From an uncultured Clostridia bacterium (GTDB lineage Bacteria; Bacillota; Clostridia; Christensenellales; Borkfalkiaceae), in the NCBI GenBank assembly GCA_944328495.1, contig CALVHR010000001.1, positions 60,505 through 124,504 on the forward strand: a stretch of DNA of 64,000 bases, given 5' to 3'. Of the stretch, positions 6,930 to 15,191 are shown in pieces. Numbering within the stretch: the stretch's first letter is position 1; each line of letters opens with the position of its first letter. The notes beneath the pieces are model-generated. The model had not been told where the DNA came from, did no database searches, and was given only the letters and a program-made list of their open reading frames with translations. Position numbers and translations under genes: made by a program.

Positions 6930-7148
6930 ATGAAAAAAGGAAAGGTCGAGTTCCATAGCCAGGGACAATCTGGTAATATCTATTATATCATCGGGGCGGT
7001 GCGAGGCGTTATGCAAAAACAGCACAGGATCGCGGAATATAATGATATGTGGGAGCGGATACAGAACGCCAAAAGCTACTGGGAGGCGTTGAAAATCATT
7101 GCCGAACACGTGGATTTGGTCGATTTGGACGGAAGATATAAGGTTTAA
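6930..7148 (+). CDS. small phage protein of unknown function
   Basis: 72 residues, ATG 6930 behind CTACGGAGG. The sequence is soluble and helical (QKQHRIAEYNDMWERIQNAK) and ends with EHVDLVDLDGRYKV. No family recognised. It is the first gene after phage-class promoter A and is followed by a UUCG-loop hairpin before terL, so it may be produced in excess over terminase. Confidence 0.55.
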   Translation: MKKGKVEFHSQGQSGNIYYIIGAVRGVMQKQHRIAEYNDMWERIQNAKSYWEALKIIAEHVDLVDLDGRYKV

Positions 7149-7172
7149 AACAAACAAAATATACGTGTCTCT

Positions 7173-7213
7173 GGGAAGGAAGGTACTTCGGTGCTTTCCT
7201 TCCCGTTTATTTT
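7173..7213 (+). terminator. UUCG-loop hairpin between the 6930 gene and terL
   Basis: A 14-bp stem (7173-7186 with 7191-7204, two wobbles) capped by the very stable TTCG loop, followed by GTTTATTTT. The T-tract is interrupted, so it may be a partial terminator (attenuator) that lowers terminase expression relative to the gene before it. Confidence 0.6.
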
Positions 7214-7227
7214 CGGGAGGAGGGAGA

Positions 7228-8778
7228 ATGCCATTCAATGAACAGCTTGCGGATCGGGCGGCGGCATTTATTCGCTCGCTCAAACACACCAAAGGCACAT
7301 GGCATGGCAAGAACTTTGACCTGCTCCCGTGGCAGGAAAAAATCGTGCGGGATATATTTGGCACGGTAAAAGAAAGCGGCTATAGGCAATACAATACCGC
7401 CTATGTGGAGATCCCCAAGAAACAGGGAAAGTCAGAACTTGCCGCAGCAATCGCGCTTTATTTATTGGCGGGCGATGGTGAATGGGGCGCGGAGGTGTAC
7501 GGCTGTGCGGCAGACCGACAGCAAGCCTCCATCGTTTTTGATGTCGCTTGCCAGATGGTGGAACAATGCCCGGCTTTAAAAAAGCGGATAAAGCCCGTGA
7601 TGTCGCAAAAGCGGCTTGTGTATGCGCCGTTGAACAGCTTCTACCAGGTGTTGTCGGCAGAAAGCTATACCAAGCACGGACTGAATGTTCACGGAGTCGT
7701 TTTCGACGAACTCCATGCGCAGCCGAACCGTGCCTTGTATGATGTCATGACTCACGGCTCGGGCGACGCGAGAAAACAGCCTCTGTTTTTCTTGATAACA
7801 ACAGCGGGAACGGATCGAAACTCGATATGTTGGGAAGTGCATCAAAAAGCCAAAGACATTCTCGAGGGACGTAAACACGACCCGTCTTTCTACCCCGTGA
7901 TTTATGGGGCAGAGGACGATGACGATTGGGGAGATGAGCGGACATGGTATAAGGCAAACCCGTCGCTCGGAGTAACGGTTGACATTGATAAACTGCGGAC
8001 TGCCTATACTTCTGCAAAGGAAAACCCGGCTGAAGAAAACCTGTTTCGGCAACTTCGTTTGAACCAATGGGTAAAGCAATCCGTTCGATGGATGCCGATG
8101 GATAAGTGGGACGAGTGTGCCTTTGCGGTTGACCCGGAAAAACTCAAAGGGCGGGAATGTTACGGCGGGCTTGACCTCTCGTCAAGCACGGACATCACGG
8201 CGTTTGTCTTGGTGTTTCCGCCGCTCGACGAAGAGGATAAATACAGCATACTTCCGTTCTTTTGGGTGCCGGAGGATACAATCGACCTGCGGGTGCGGCG
8301 CGACCATGTTCCGTATGATGTGTGGCAAGCGAAAGGCGAGATGTTTTCGACCGAGGGAAACGTCATCCATTATGGATACATCGAAAACTTTATCGAGGAA
8401 CTCGGGACAAAATACAACATCAAAGAGATTGCGTTCGATAGGTGGGGTGCTGTTCAGATGACCCAAAACCTCGAGGGGATGGGTTTCACGGTCGTGCCGT
8501 TCGGACAGGGATATAAGGATATGAGCCCGCCGACCAAAGAGCTGATGAAGTTGGTGTTGGAGAAAAAGATCGCCCACGGCGGAAATGTGCCACTCCGTTG
8601 GATGATGGACAATGTATATGTCCGCACAGACCCTGCGGGGAACATTAAGATGGATAAAGAAAAATCTACGGAACGCATCGACGGCGCGGTGGCACTCGTT
8701 ATGGCTCTTGACCGAGCAATACGAAATAACGGACAGACCGACAGCGTTTATAACGATAGAGGAATTATTGTGATCTAA
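7228..8778 (+). CDS. terL: terminase large subunit (HK97 type)
   Basis: 516 residues from ATG 7228, which has GGAGGAGGG upstream. It is the packaging motor ATPase plus nuclease. Walker A is PKKQGKS at 63-69 and Walker B VVFDE at 157-161. A coupling motif follows (FFLITTAGT), and the C-terminal RNase H-like nuclease begins at GLDLSSSTDITAF with its first acidic ligand. Domain order and length match HK97-like TerL. It is unusually separated from both terS (4.7 kb upstream) and portal (4.5 kb downstream) by inserted genes. Confidence 0.95.
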   Translation: MPFNEQLADRAAAFIRSLKHTKGTWHGKNFDLLPWQEKIVRDIFGTVKESGYRQYNTAYVEIPKKQGKSELAAAIALYLLAGDGEWGAEVYGCAADRQQASIVFDVACQMVEQCPALKKRIKPVMSQKRLVYAPLNSFYQVLSAESYTKHGLNVHGVVFDELHAQPNRALYDVMTHGSGDARKQPLFFLITTAGTDRNSICWEVHQKAKDILEGRKHDPSFYPVIYGAEDDDDWGDERTWYKANPSLGVTVDIDKLRTAYTSAKENPAEENLFRQLRLNQWVKQSVRWMPMDKWDECAFAVDPEKLKGRECYGGLDLSSSTDITAFVLVFPPLDEEDKYSILPFFWVPEDTIDLRVRRDHVPYDVWQAKGEMFSTEGNVIHYGYIENFIEELGTKYNIKEIAFDRWGAVQMTQNLEGMGFTVVPFGQGYKDMSPPTKELMKLVLEKKIAHGGNVPLRWMMDNVYVRTDPAGNIKMDKEKSTERIDGAVALVMALDRAIRNNGQTDSVYNDRGIIVI

Positions 8779-8791
8779 GACTGCCAAACTA

Positions 8792-8820
8792 TTGATTTTT
8801 GCGCTCAAAAGTGCTATACT
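8792..8820 (+). promoter_or_regulatory. host-type promoter of the cargo insert
   Basis: TTGATT (8792-8797), 17 bases, TATACT (8815-8820), with the start codon at 8843. This is a near-consensus sigma-A promoter, unlike the phage-class sites. The cargo genes should therefore be expressed in the lysogen when late genes are silent. Confidence 0.75.
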
Positions 8821-8842
8821 TATATTATATACGGAGAGCATT

Positions 8843-10180
8843 ATGGAAAAAGTTGGTGTACCACAAATTCATATTATTCCTTTTGATTTAGGTGTTGTAT
8901 TTTATGATGTGTTAACCATAGATAATTCCAAAAATATATTGTTTGCCAAGTCATTTTGTGATGAATTAGCGCAGGAGTCGACAAATCGAAGTTGGAAACT
9001 TACGGAATTATTCCAAATTCGAGGGAATATTAAGCATCGTAAAAATCAAGTTCCTTTTGTGATAGATTATAAAAAGTGCGATTTTGCTGATCAGGCTATT
9101 TGTAAAGCGGAATTAAGACCAGACCTGTTTTGCTACATTCTTTCAAATGGGGTCGGAATCTTTGAGTTTATCGACTTGGAATGTTCCGCTTTGAAGGATA
9201 CCGACAAGTCAATCGGCAAATATAGCAAGGCGTTGGTTGCAAATTATCAAAAAAAGGTTACTCAATCCACCATATTGAACAAGGCAAGCTTCAAAGATGT
9301 TTGCCCCGAAGTAGAAGAGCAAATGCTGATATTTCGTGAAATTTGTTGGAAATTGGTGGCAGAAGGTGTAAAACGTAAAAAGATAAAGCATCTCCGCCCG
9401 TTCTCAAGCAATATCAATTATAAAGCCACAGGATTGTCCTATGTTTTAACTATTTACTTATTTAACGATGGTGAAATATCCGAGAGAGAGATGAATAATT
9501 TACTCTGTTCCTCGATGTTTTCAAAAGTTGTTAACCAAGAAAGTTGGGAACGGATCGACAAGGAAATAAAAAATACGGATGCAACCGACAATCCATACGT
9601 TATAGATGGTAGTGTAGCTAAGGTTTATGCCTCTTGGTCAGCGGTAGCGGTTGTTTCATCCAAGCCATTTCAAACAATTGACGATCTTAGAAACAACGAG
9701 GCAATAACCCAACTAATTAAGGTCGAGGCTTATGTGCAATCAAGGTGGTTTGTTGCGGACAACTCGATGGATAATGTAAACAAGGACTCTACAGCGTCGA
9801 TGGAAAGTTTACAGCGGATTGCAAGCCTTATGGAGTTTTGTCAAGCAGAATTGGATAATGAAATTAGTGCAAATATGGGGACGCTCCAAAAGAACCTGCT
9901 AAAATTGGTTGTGGAAACCTCATCCGTAAAGCAGTTATATAAGTCTGTGCTAAACCAAATTAAAACACAGTTAAAAATAAAAGAAGCACATAATACGGAT
10001 AAAAAACGTAAAAATAGATTGATAGCTGATTTGTTCTTGGCGGTTTTTTCAGCTTCGTCTCTTTATAAGACGATTTTGGACTTGATAGAAGGACAATTTG
10101 GTTGGCTCAATTGGGTAATATTCGGTGCTATGATGATTGTAGCAGTCGGAACAATTATATTTAATTATAAAAACAGGTAG
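8843..10180 (+). CDS. unknown membrane-anchored cargo protein (candidate defence or lysogenic-conversion protein)
   Basis: 445 residues from ATG 8843; an upstream in-frame start would fall inside the promoter. I do not recognise the family. The first 380 residues look soluble. A helical, charged stretch follows (about 350-390, QIKTQLKIKEAHNTDKKRK), then two membrane segments at about 392-411 and 421-440, ending in a short basic tail. The plan of cytosolic domain, helical stalk and C-terminal membrane hairpin recalls CorA-like or DUF155/RMD1-like proteins, but no signature motif confirms either. By eye the gene is clearly more AT-rich than its phage neighbours. It has its own promoter and is followed 7 bases later by a cysteine hydrolase. 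Confidence 0.6.
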   Translation: MEKVGVPQIHIIPFDLGVVFYDVLTIDNSKNILFAKSFCDELAQESTNRSWKLTELFQIRGNIKHRKNQVPFVIDYKKCDFADQAICKAELRPDLFCYILSNGVGIFEFIDLECSALKDTDKSIGKYSKALVANYQKKVTQSTILNKASFKDVCPEVEEQMLIFREICWKLVAEGVKRKKIKHLRPFSSNINYKATGLSYVLTIYLFNDGEISEREMNNLLCSSMFSKVVNQESWERIDKEIKNTDATDNPYVIDGSVAKVYASWSAVAVVSSKPFQTIDDLRNNEAITQLIKVEAYVQSRWFVADNSMDNVNKDSTASMESLQRIASLMEFCQAELDNEISANMGTLQKNLLKLVVETSSVKQLYKSVLNQIKTQLKIKEAHNTDKKRKNRLIADLFLAVFSASSLYKTILDLIEGQFGWLNWVIFGAMMIVAVGTIIFNYKNR

Positions 10181-10187
10181 GTTTTTT

Positions 10188-10742
10188 ATGAAAAGTATTC
10201 TTATAGTAGTGGATATGCAAAATGGGTTTAACCGATATGAGCAAACCCACACTCTTGCCAAGAAAGTCGCTGAACTTACTCAAAGCAACACTTTCGATGT
10301 GATAATCGCCACTCGTTTCCTTAATAAGGAAGGAAGCCAATACACAAAAATTTTGAATTGGCATAGGCTGATGACCAGTCCGGATATAGATTTGGTGGAA
10401 AACATTAAGACGGATTATGTGGTCGATAAATGGATATATACTTGCGTTAACGAGGAGTTTATAGGACTGCTTAAAAAGTGCAATGATGGTGAAATGCCGA
10501 AACATATCTTTTTATGCGGAGCGGATACTGACTGCTGCGTGTTAAAGATTGCCACCGATTTATTTGAGCAAGGCATAATGCCAATAGTCTTAACAAATTA
10601 CTGTGACTCCAATGGTGGACCAAAATCCCATGATGCGGGTATTCTGGTGATGGAAAGGCTGATAGGTAAAAGAAGTCTTGTCGATGAAAAAATCGAAAAA
10701 AGAGCTGATGTCGAAAGGTTAACAGCAGAAAGGCAATATTGA
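10188..10742 (+). CDS. isochorismatase-like cysteine hydrolase, cargo partner of the membrane protein
   Basis: 184 residues with an isochorismatase/nicotinamidase fold. The catalytic aspartate is in VVDMQNGF near the N-terminus and the nucleophile is in GADTDCCV at about residue 112; a lysine at the usual central position is plausible (DYVVDKWIY). The DxHxxxH metal site of nicotinamidases is absent, so nicotinamidase activity is not supported. The C-terminal 25 residues are charged and extra. It is co-transcribed with the membrane protein (7-base gap) and closed by a terminator. The substrate is unknown. Confidence 0.8.
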   Translation: MKSILIVVDMQNGFNRYEQTHTLAKKVAELTQSNTFDVIIATRFLNKEGSQYTKILNWHRLMTSPDIDLVENIKTDYVVDKWIYTCVNEEFIGLLKKCNDGEMPKHIFLCGADTDCCVLKIATDLFEQGIMPIVLTNYCDSNGGPKSHDAGILVMERLIGKRSLVDEKIEKRADVERLTAERQY

Positions 10743-10763
10743 ATATCTAAAGTTAAAAAATGC

Positions 10764-10790
10764 AACCGCACTCCGAGAGTGCGGTTTTTC
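10764..10790 (+). terminator. terminator closing the cargo insert
   Basis: A perfect 10-bp stem (10764-10773 with 10777-10786), 3-base loop, T5. Together with the promoter at 8792 it makes the two cargo genes a self-contained transcription unit. Confidence 0.85.
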
Positions 10791-10813
10791 CATGCAAAAA
10801 AGCGGAGGGAAAG

Positions 10814-12151
10814 ATGCAGATAGAAAAGAGAGCGGTAGCAGAGTTGAAAGCGGCTCCATATAATCCGAGGAAAGACCTCAAGCCCGGCGATGCCGAATAT
10901 GAGAAGCTCAAACGGAGCATCCAGGAGTTTGGCTATGTCGAGCCAGTGATATGGAATAAGCGAACAGGGACGGTCGTCGGCGGGCATCAACGGCTCAAAG
11001 TCATGAAAGACCTCGGCTACGAGGAAGTCGACTGCGTGGTGGTGGACTTGGACGAGCAGAAAGAAAAAGCACTTAATATCGCTCTGAATAAAATCAGCGG
11101 CGAATGGGATGAGGGGCTGCTCGCCAATCTTCTCAAAGACTTGGATAACAGCGGGTATGATATCACATTTACCGGCTTTGACCTCGCGGAGGCGCAGGAA
11201 CTGTTCGGGAGCGGCTCGTTTGAGAATGTGCATGAAGATGAGTTCGATGCGGAATCGGCCGTAGCCGAGATATCCGAACCCAAGACCAAGCACGGTGATT
11301 TATGGCTTCTTGGCAAGCACAGACTGCTGTGCGGCGATTGTACCATTGCGCAGGACGTTGCAAAACTCATGGACGGAAGAATTGCCGATGTAATGGTCAC
11401 GGATCCGCCATATAATGTGGACTATGGCTCGGCGATCATCGGGAAAAACAAATCCAAGACCAGGACGGAAAGCACCATCGCCAATGACAACATGAACGAT
11501 GATGACTTCCATCAATTCTTGCTCGCATTCTATAAAGCGGCATACGATGTACTCAAAAAGGGCGCACCGTTGTATGTTTTTCACAGCACGAAGGAGACGG
11601 TGAACTTCACGCAGGCGATGGAAGAGGCGGGATTCAAGTATGCCCAGACGCTTGTGTGGGTGAAAAATCATTTCACCCTCGGTCGGCAGGACTATCAATG
11701 GATACACGAGCCGATTTTATACGGCTGGAAAGAGGGCGCGGGACATTACTTCATCGATGACAGGACGCTGTCGACCGCTTTGGAGGGCGTTGCCGAGAAT
11801 ATCAAGAAGATGAGCAAGGCAGAACTGACAGACCTTGTAGAGCGAATTTTGGGGCTTCCTACGACCGTCGTGAGAGACAACAAACCTGTGAAGTCGCCCG
11901 ATCATCCGACGATGAAACCCATCACCCTGTGCGCAAAACTCATATACAACAGCAGCCACGAGGATGATACGGTATATGAGCCGTTCGGCGGGAGCGGTTC
12001 GACAATGATGGCGGCAGAACAGCTCAGCAGAAAATGCTGCGCCATTGAACTCGAACCGAAATACTGTGATGTCATCGTGCGCAGATACAGGGAACTGTGT
12101 CCCGATGCGGAGATAAAACATATCCGAGACGGACAGGAAATATTCGATTGA
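10814..12151 (+). CDS. ParB-domain DNA methyltransferase (N6-adenine or N4-cytosine)
   Basis: 445 residues from ATG 10814 with GGAGGGAAAG upstream. Residues 1-95 form a ParB/Srx-like domain (NPRKDLKPG, then VGGHQRLKVMKDLGY). The methyltransferase domain starts near residue 175, with the catalytic TDPPYNVDYG at about 196-205 and the SAM-binding FGGSGSTMMAAEQL near 395. DPPY before the SAM motif places it in the beta class. This fusion is common in Firmicutes prophages. With no nuclease nearby it is probably a solitary modifier of phage DNA, the second one in this prophage beside the cytosine enzyme. Confidence 0.93.
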   Translation: MQIEKRAVAELKAAPYNPRKDLKPGDAEYEKLKRSIQEFGYVEPVIWNKRTGTVVGGHQRLKVMKDLGYEEVDCVVVDLDEQKEKALNIALNKISGEWDEGLLANLLKDLDNSGYDITFTGFDLAEAQELFGSGSFENVHEDEFDAESAVAEISEPKTKHGDLWLLGKHRLLCGDCTIAQDVAKLMDGRIADVMVTDPPYNVDYGSAIIGKNKSKTRTESTIANDNMNDDDFHQFLLAFYKAAYDVLKKGAPLYVFHSTKETVNFTQAMEEAGFKYAQTLVWVKNHFTLGRQDYQWIHEPILYGWKEGAGHYFIDDRTLSTALEGVAENIKKMSKAELTDLVERILGLPTTVVRDNKPVKSPDHPTMKPITLCAKLIYNSSHEDDTVYEPFGGSGSTMMAAEQLSRKCCAIELEPKYCDVIVRRYRELCPDAEIKHIRDGQEIFD

Positions 12152-12166
12152 CGGGGGCGGGTTCGC

Positions 12167-12195
12167 TGGACTTGATCCGAAACTTGTGATATGTT
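12167..12195 (+). promoter_or_regulatory. phage-class promoter D: TGGACT-N17-TATGTT
   Basis: CTGGACT (12166-12172) is identical to sites A and C and is followed 17 bases after TGGACT by TATGTT (12190-12195). The -10 half is the weakest of the four sites. It precedes the 12221 gene by 26 bases. Confidence 0.5.
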
Positions 12196-12220
12196 GTTCA
12201 AAAAAAGGGAGGTCCCAAGA

Positions 12221-12484
12221 ATGAAGAGTATCACAGAAGCCATATACGACGGATGGATCAATGAACGTGAACGGAGGAACAAATTGCCCCAAGATGACCC
12301 CGAATGCAAAGCATTGTCAAAGTTCGAAGACACATTGACAAAGGAACAGAAAGTTCTGTTCGACCAGTTCATGGATGCCTATACGACCAATGAGGAGAAA
12401 CTTCGAAAAGCGGCATACGGACGTGGCTTAAAACTTGGTATCCGATTGGGATGTGAGGCGGCGAACTATGATGCGGAGGAGTGA
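12221..12484 (+). CDS. small phage protein, DUF6809-like
   Basis: 87 residues. ATG 12221 is preferred because the upstream in-frame ATG at 12191 falls inside the phage-class promoter and because GGGAGG precedes 12221. The pattern AIYDGWINERER, then a central LTKEQKVLFDQFMDAY, then YGRGLKLGIRLG resembles the small phage proteins grouped as DUF6809, which have no known function. That match is from memory of the pattern. It is first in a two-gene unit; the next gene starts two bases after its stop. Confidence 0.6.
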   Translation: MKSITEAIYDGWINERERRNKLPQDDPECKALSKFEDTLTKEQKVLFDQFMDAYTTNEEKLRKAAYGRGLKLGIRLGCEAANYDAEE

Positions 12485-12485
12485 T

Positions 12486-12713
12486 ATGGAAGAGAAAGAC
12501 GATACGACCCTCTGTGGTGAGATGTCGTTGGAAGAGTTCATGCAACATCTGAAAGGTATCGAAGAGCAGAGCGACAGAGAGGATGAACTGCTGGAGTTTT
12601 ACAATAAGGCATGGGAAATCCGATTGGGGACGAAACTTGTTCGAGTTCCGTTCGATGCGGTCTCTTTCAATGCTATATATGATGCATTGAGCAAGATAAA
12701 ATCGGAGGAGTGA
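12486..12713 (+). CDS. small acidic phage protein, unknown
   Basis: 75 residues, ATG 12486 with GCGGAGGAG upstream, two bases after the previous stop, so translationally coupled. Very acidic N-terminal half (EEKDDTTLCGEMSLEEFMQ), then a short helical C-terminus. No family recognised. A terminator follows immediately, its stem beginning in the last codons. Confidence 0.55.
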   Translation: MEEKDDTTLCGEMSLEEFMQHLKGIEEQSDREDELLEFYNKAWEIRLGTKLVRVPFDAVSFNAIYDALSKIKSEE

Positions 12714-12727
12714 TCCTCCGATTTTTC
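12699..12727 (+). terminator. terminator after the 12486 gene
   Basis: An 11-bp perfect stem (12699-12709 with 12714-12724), loop GTGA, T-run to 12726. The stem starts inside the end of the coding sequence. Phage-class promoter B lies 45 bases downstream. Confidence 0.85.
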
Positions 12728-12770
12728 TTGAAAAAATGTGTTTTTCTTTCGGGTTTCGGCGTGTTTTCGC

Positions 12771-12799
12771 TGGGCTCTTTCGCTCGTTTACGGTATTGT
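12771..12799 (+). promoter_or_regulatory. phage-class promoter B: TGGGCT-N17-TATTGT
   Basis: CTGGGCT (12770-12776), 12 bases, TACGGTATTGTA (12789-12800). Same spacing and nearly the same bases as sites A and C. It precedes the 12829 gene and follows a terminator. Confidence 0.68.
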
Positions 12800-12828
12800 A
12801 TAGGTACAAAAACGAAAGGAGAAACACC

Positions 12829-13020
12829 ATGAACAAAGCATACTGCACAGGAAAACTCGCCGCCCTGGTAAGAGACCATAACCATTATCTGAAAGTCAGA
12901 TACACGGATGCGGTCGCGGATTACAGGCGGGCAATCGACAACCTTATCTATGTAGCCAAGAGCGTGGGCATCACCATGAAATACGCCATCGAAAAGGATG
13001 GCAGCATCACGATACTGTAA
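12829..13020 (+). CDS. small phage protein, unknown
   Basis: 63 residues from ATG 12829, with AAAGGAG upstream and phage-class promoter B 30 bases before. Helical, basic N-terminus (CTGKLAALVRDHNHYLKVRY), ending with MKYAIEKDGSITIL. No family recognised. First gene of a small unit with the DUF6900-like gene. Confidence 0.55.
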   Translation: MNKAYCTGKLAALVRDHNHYLKVRYTDAVADYRRAIDNLIYVAKSVGITMKYAIEKDGSITIL

Positions 13021-13032
13021 GGAGGCGGCGAG

Positions 13033-13236
13033 ATGAAACAGGAAATCAGCAAAGCAACACTCAAGGCACTCGAGAAAATCGCAATGCGGGAAAGCGCAGC
13101 CATAGAGGAAAGAGGCGGGCTGGAGCGGAAATGGAACGACACCGAGGACTTCCCCGAAGTCGCGGTATGGTCAATCGAGGCGATGCTCGTCGCGGCGTAC
13201 AAGCTGGGCAAACAGGCGGCGAAGACAGATAAATAA
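13033..13236 (+). CDS. DUF6900-like small phage protein
   Basis: 67 residues, ATG 13033 with GGAGGCGGCG upstream. The arrangement of an N-terminal LEKIAMRESAA helix, a polar middle and FPEVAVWSIEAMLVAAYKLG at the end is the pattern of the DUF6900 family, common next to phage structural genes and of unknown function. I recognise this by pattern only. A GAAA-loop terminator follows. Confidence 0.6.
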   Translation: MKQEISKATLKALEKIAMRESAAIEERGGLERKWNDTEDFPEVAVWSIEAMLVAAYKLGKQAAKTDK

Positions 13237-13260
13237 CGATACAACATCAATGTGGCATAG

Positions 13261-13285
13261 CCGCTCGGGAAACCGAGCGGTTTTT
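13261..13285 (+). terminator. GAAA-loop terminator before the portal gene
   Basis: CCGCTCGG-GAAA-CCGAGCGG (13261-13280) then TTTTT. It separates the small accessory genes from the structural operon. I see no phage-class promoter between it and the portal start at 13308, so structural genes may depend on read-through from promoter B or D. Confidence 0.85.
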
Positions 13286-13307
13286 CGTGTGCTTGAAAGG
13301 AGGGTGA

Positions 13308-14630
13308 ATGGGACTATTTAAGAGGAGCAGAGACGGTCCAAAGGAGAGACGGGATCGCTCGGAAAAGATGAAAGACTTCATTCGCGGAGTCGATGTGGAC
13401 TACATCGGGAACAGCAACAGCGGTGTTCGTGTGGATGAACTGCGGGCGATGCAGACGAGTGCGGTATATGCCTGCGTCAAGATACTATCGGAGACCGTGG
13501 CGAGCCTTCCGTTGCATCTGTATAAGAAAGGAAAGGACGGGAAACACGAACTCGCCGACCAGCACCCGCTGAATGCGTGCTTGTATGAGCTTCCGAATGA
13601 GGAGATGACCTCGTTCGAGTTCCGAGAAAGCATGATGTCGTCATTGCTGTTGTGGGGAAACGCTTATGCGCGGATCATCAGACGGCAAGGTCATGTCGTC
13701 GAGCTATGGTATTTGAAACCGCATCTCATGACGGTGGAGCGGGACAGTCTCACGGACAAGATAAAATACACCTATTCGGACGATGTAACCAACGAAACCT
13801 ATGTGTACAGACCTGACCAAGTCTTCCATGTAAAGGGTTTATCGTTCGACGGGGTAAAGGGCATCAGCCCGATTGCCCAGGCGAGAGAAGCGATTGGACT
13901 TTCGCTCGCTACCGAGGAATACGGCGCAAAGTTCTTCGGAAACGGAGCAAGACCGGGCGGTGTTCTCGAACATCCCGGCATCCTGAAAGACCCTGAAAAA
14001 CTGCGTGAGTCATGGAACAAGGTCTATCAAGGAACGAGAAACAGTCACAAAGTGGCTGTCCTCGAAGAGGGGATGAAATACCACACGATAGGGATTGCTC
14101 CCGAAGACGCACAGTTCCTCGAAACCCGCAAGTACCAATTGAACGAGATATGCCGTATCTTCCGTGTGCCTCCGCACCTCGTCGGGGATTTGGATAGGGC
14201 GACATTTTCGAACATTGAACATCAGTCAATAGAATTTGTGCAGCATACCATTCGCCCCTGGCTTGTGCGATGGGAGCAGGAAATCAGCCGTTCACTCTTG
14301 GATGAGAAAGAACGGCTTTTGTATTTTGCCAAGTTCAATGTAGACGGACTCCTGCGCGGTGACTATAAATCGCGCATGGAGGGCTATGCGATCGGTCGCC
14401 AGAACGGGTGGCTGTCAATCAATGATATTCGCCGCTTGGAGGATATGCCGTCCATAGACAAGGAACAAGGCGGGGATGATTACCTCGTCAACGGAAATAT
14501 GACGGCGGCGGGTGTTGCAACGCAACAAGAACAAAAAGGAGGTAGCGATGGAGAAGGGAAAGAAGGAGATGCGAATGCTCCCGATGAAGGAACTCCGAAT
14601 AAGCGAAAACGACGGGTCGGCGGTGATTGA
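13308..14630 (+). CDS. phage portal protein (HK97 family)
   Basis: 440 residues. It forms the dodecameric ring through which DNA enters the head. Typical HK97-portal features: the early segment TSAVYACVKILSETVASLPLHLY, the central LRESWNKVYQGTRNS and YHTIGIAPEDAQFLETRKYQ, then EICRIFRVPPHLVGDL. The C-terminal 40 residues are glycine- and charge-rich. ATG 13308 follows AAAGGAGGGTGA. It overlaps the protease gene by 83 bases in another frame. Confidence 0.95.
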   Translation: MGLFKRSRDGPKERRDRSEKMKDFIRGVDVDYIGNSNSGVRVDELRAMQTSAVYACVKILSETVASLPLHLYKKGKDGKHELADQHPLNACLYELPNEEMTSFEFRESMMSSLLLWGNAYARIIRRQGHVVELWYLKPHLMTVERDSLTDKIKYTYSDDVTNETYVYRPDQVFHVKGLSFDGVKGISPIAQAREAIGLSLATEEYGAKFFGNGARPGGVLEHPGILKDPEKLRESWNKVYQGTRNSHKVAVLEEGMKYHTIGIAPEDAQFLETRKYQLNEICRIFRVPPHLVGDLDRATFSNIEHQSIEFVQHTIRPWLVRWEQEISRSLLDEKERLLYFAKFNVDGLLRGDYKSRMEGYAIGRQNGWLSINDIRRLEDMPSIDKEQGGDDYLVNGNMTAAGVATQQEQKGGSDGEGKEGDANAPDEGTPNKRKRRVGGD

Positions 14631-15180
14631 GGGACACGCCGCCGTGTTTGATTCGTGGTCGGAGACACTCGGCGGCATTTTCCCGTTTAAGGAAATCGTT
14701 CGCCAGGGCGCATTCAACGAGAGCATTGGTCGAGACGATATTCGCGCACTTTTCAATCACGACCCGAACTATGTGCTGGGACGAAACAGAGCGGGAACAC
14801 TCGAACTCGTCGAAGACGAAGTCGGGCTTCGTGTGCGAATTTCACCGCCCGAGACGAGTTGGGCGAGAGACGTGCAGACGAGCATACGCCGCGGGGACAT
14901 CACGCAGATGTCAATCGGATTTATGGTCGAAGACGATGAATGGCGAACCGAGAACGGAATGGATGTGCGGGAACTTCGCAAGGTCAAACTGTTCGACGTG
15001 AGCCCGGTGACATTCCCTGCGTACACGGCAACGGATGTCGGCGTGAGGGCAATGCAGGAATATGAAGGGTACAAGGCTGAACAACGCAGACAGACCGAGG
15101 AAGCGGCTCAAGCTGCGGCACAAAAAGCCAGAGAGCAAGAGAAGCTCAAACGGCTGAAAACAAAAATTAAAAATCTTTGA
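14548..15180 (+). CDS. HK97 family prohead protease (peptidase S78)
   Basis: 210 residues from ATG 14548, chosen for its AAAAAGGAGGTAGCG leader. It processes scaffold and capsid subunits during head maturation. The catalytic histidine is in LFNHDPNYVLGR and the serine in QMSIGFMV; both are in the usual order and spacing. The C-terminal 40 residues form a charged coiled-coil (EEAAQAAAQKAREQEKLKRL). It overlaps the end of the portal gene and is followed 11 bases later by the capsid gene. Confidence 0.93.
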   Translation: MEKGKKEMRMLPMKELRISENDGSAVIEGHAAVFDSWSETLGGIFPFKEIVRQGAFNESIGRDDIRALFNHDPNYVLGRNRAGTLELVEDEVGLRVRISPPETSWARDVQTSIRRGDITQMSIGFMVEDDEWRTENGMDVRELRKVKLFDVSPVTFPAYTATDVGVRAMQEYEGYKAEQRRQTEEAAQAAAQKAREQEKLKRLKTKIKNL

Positions 15181-15191
15181 GGAGGAACGAT

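Noticed and set aside
10188-10742. Calling the cargo hydrolase a nicotinamidase (NAD-depletion defence)
   Set aside because: The D-x-H metal-binding motif of nicotinamidases is missing, so only the broad isochorismatase-like family is supported.
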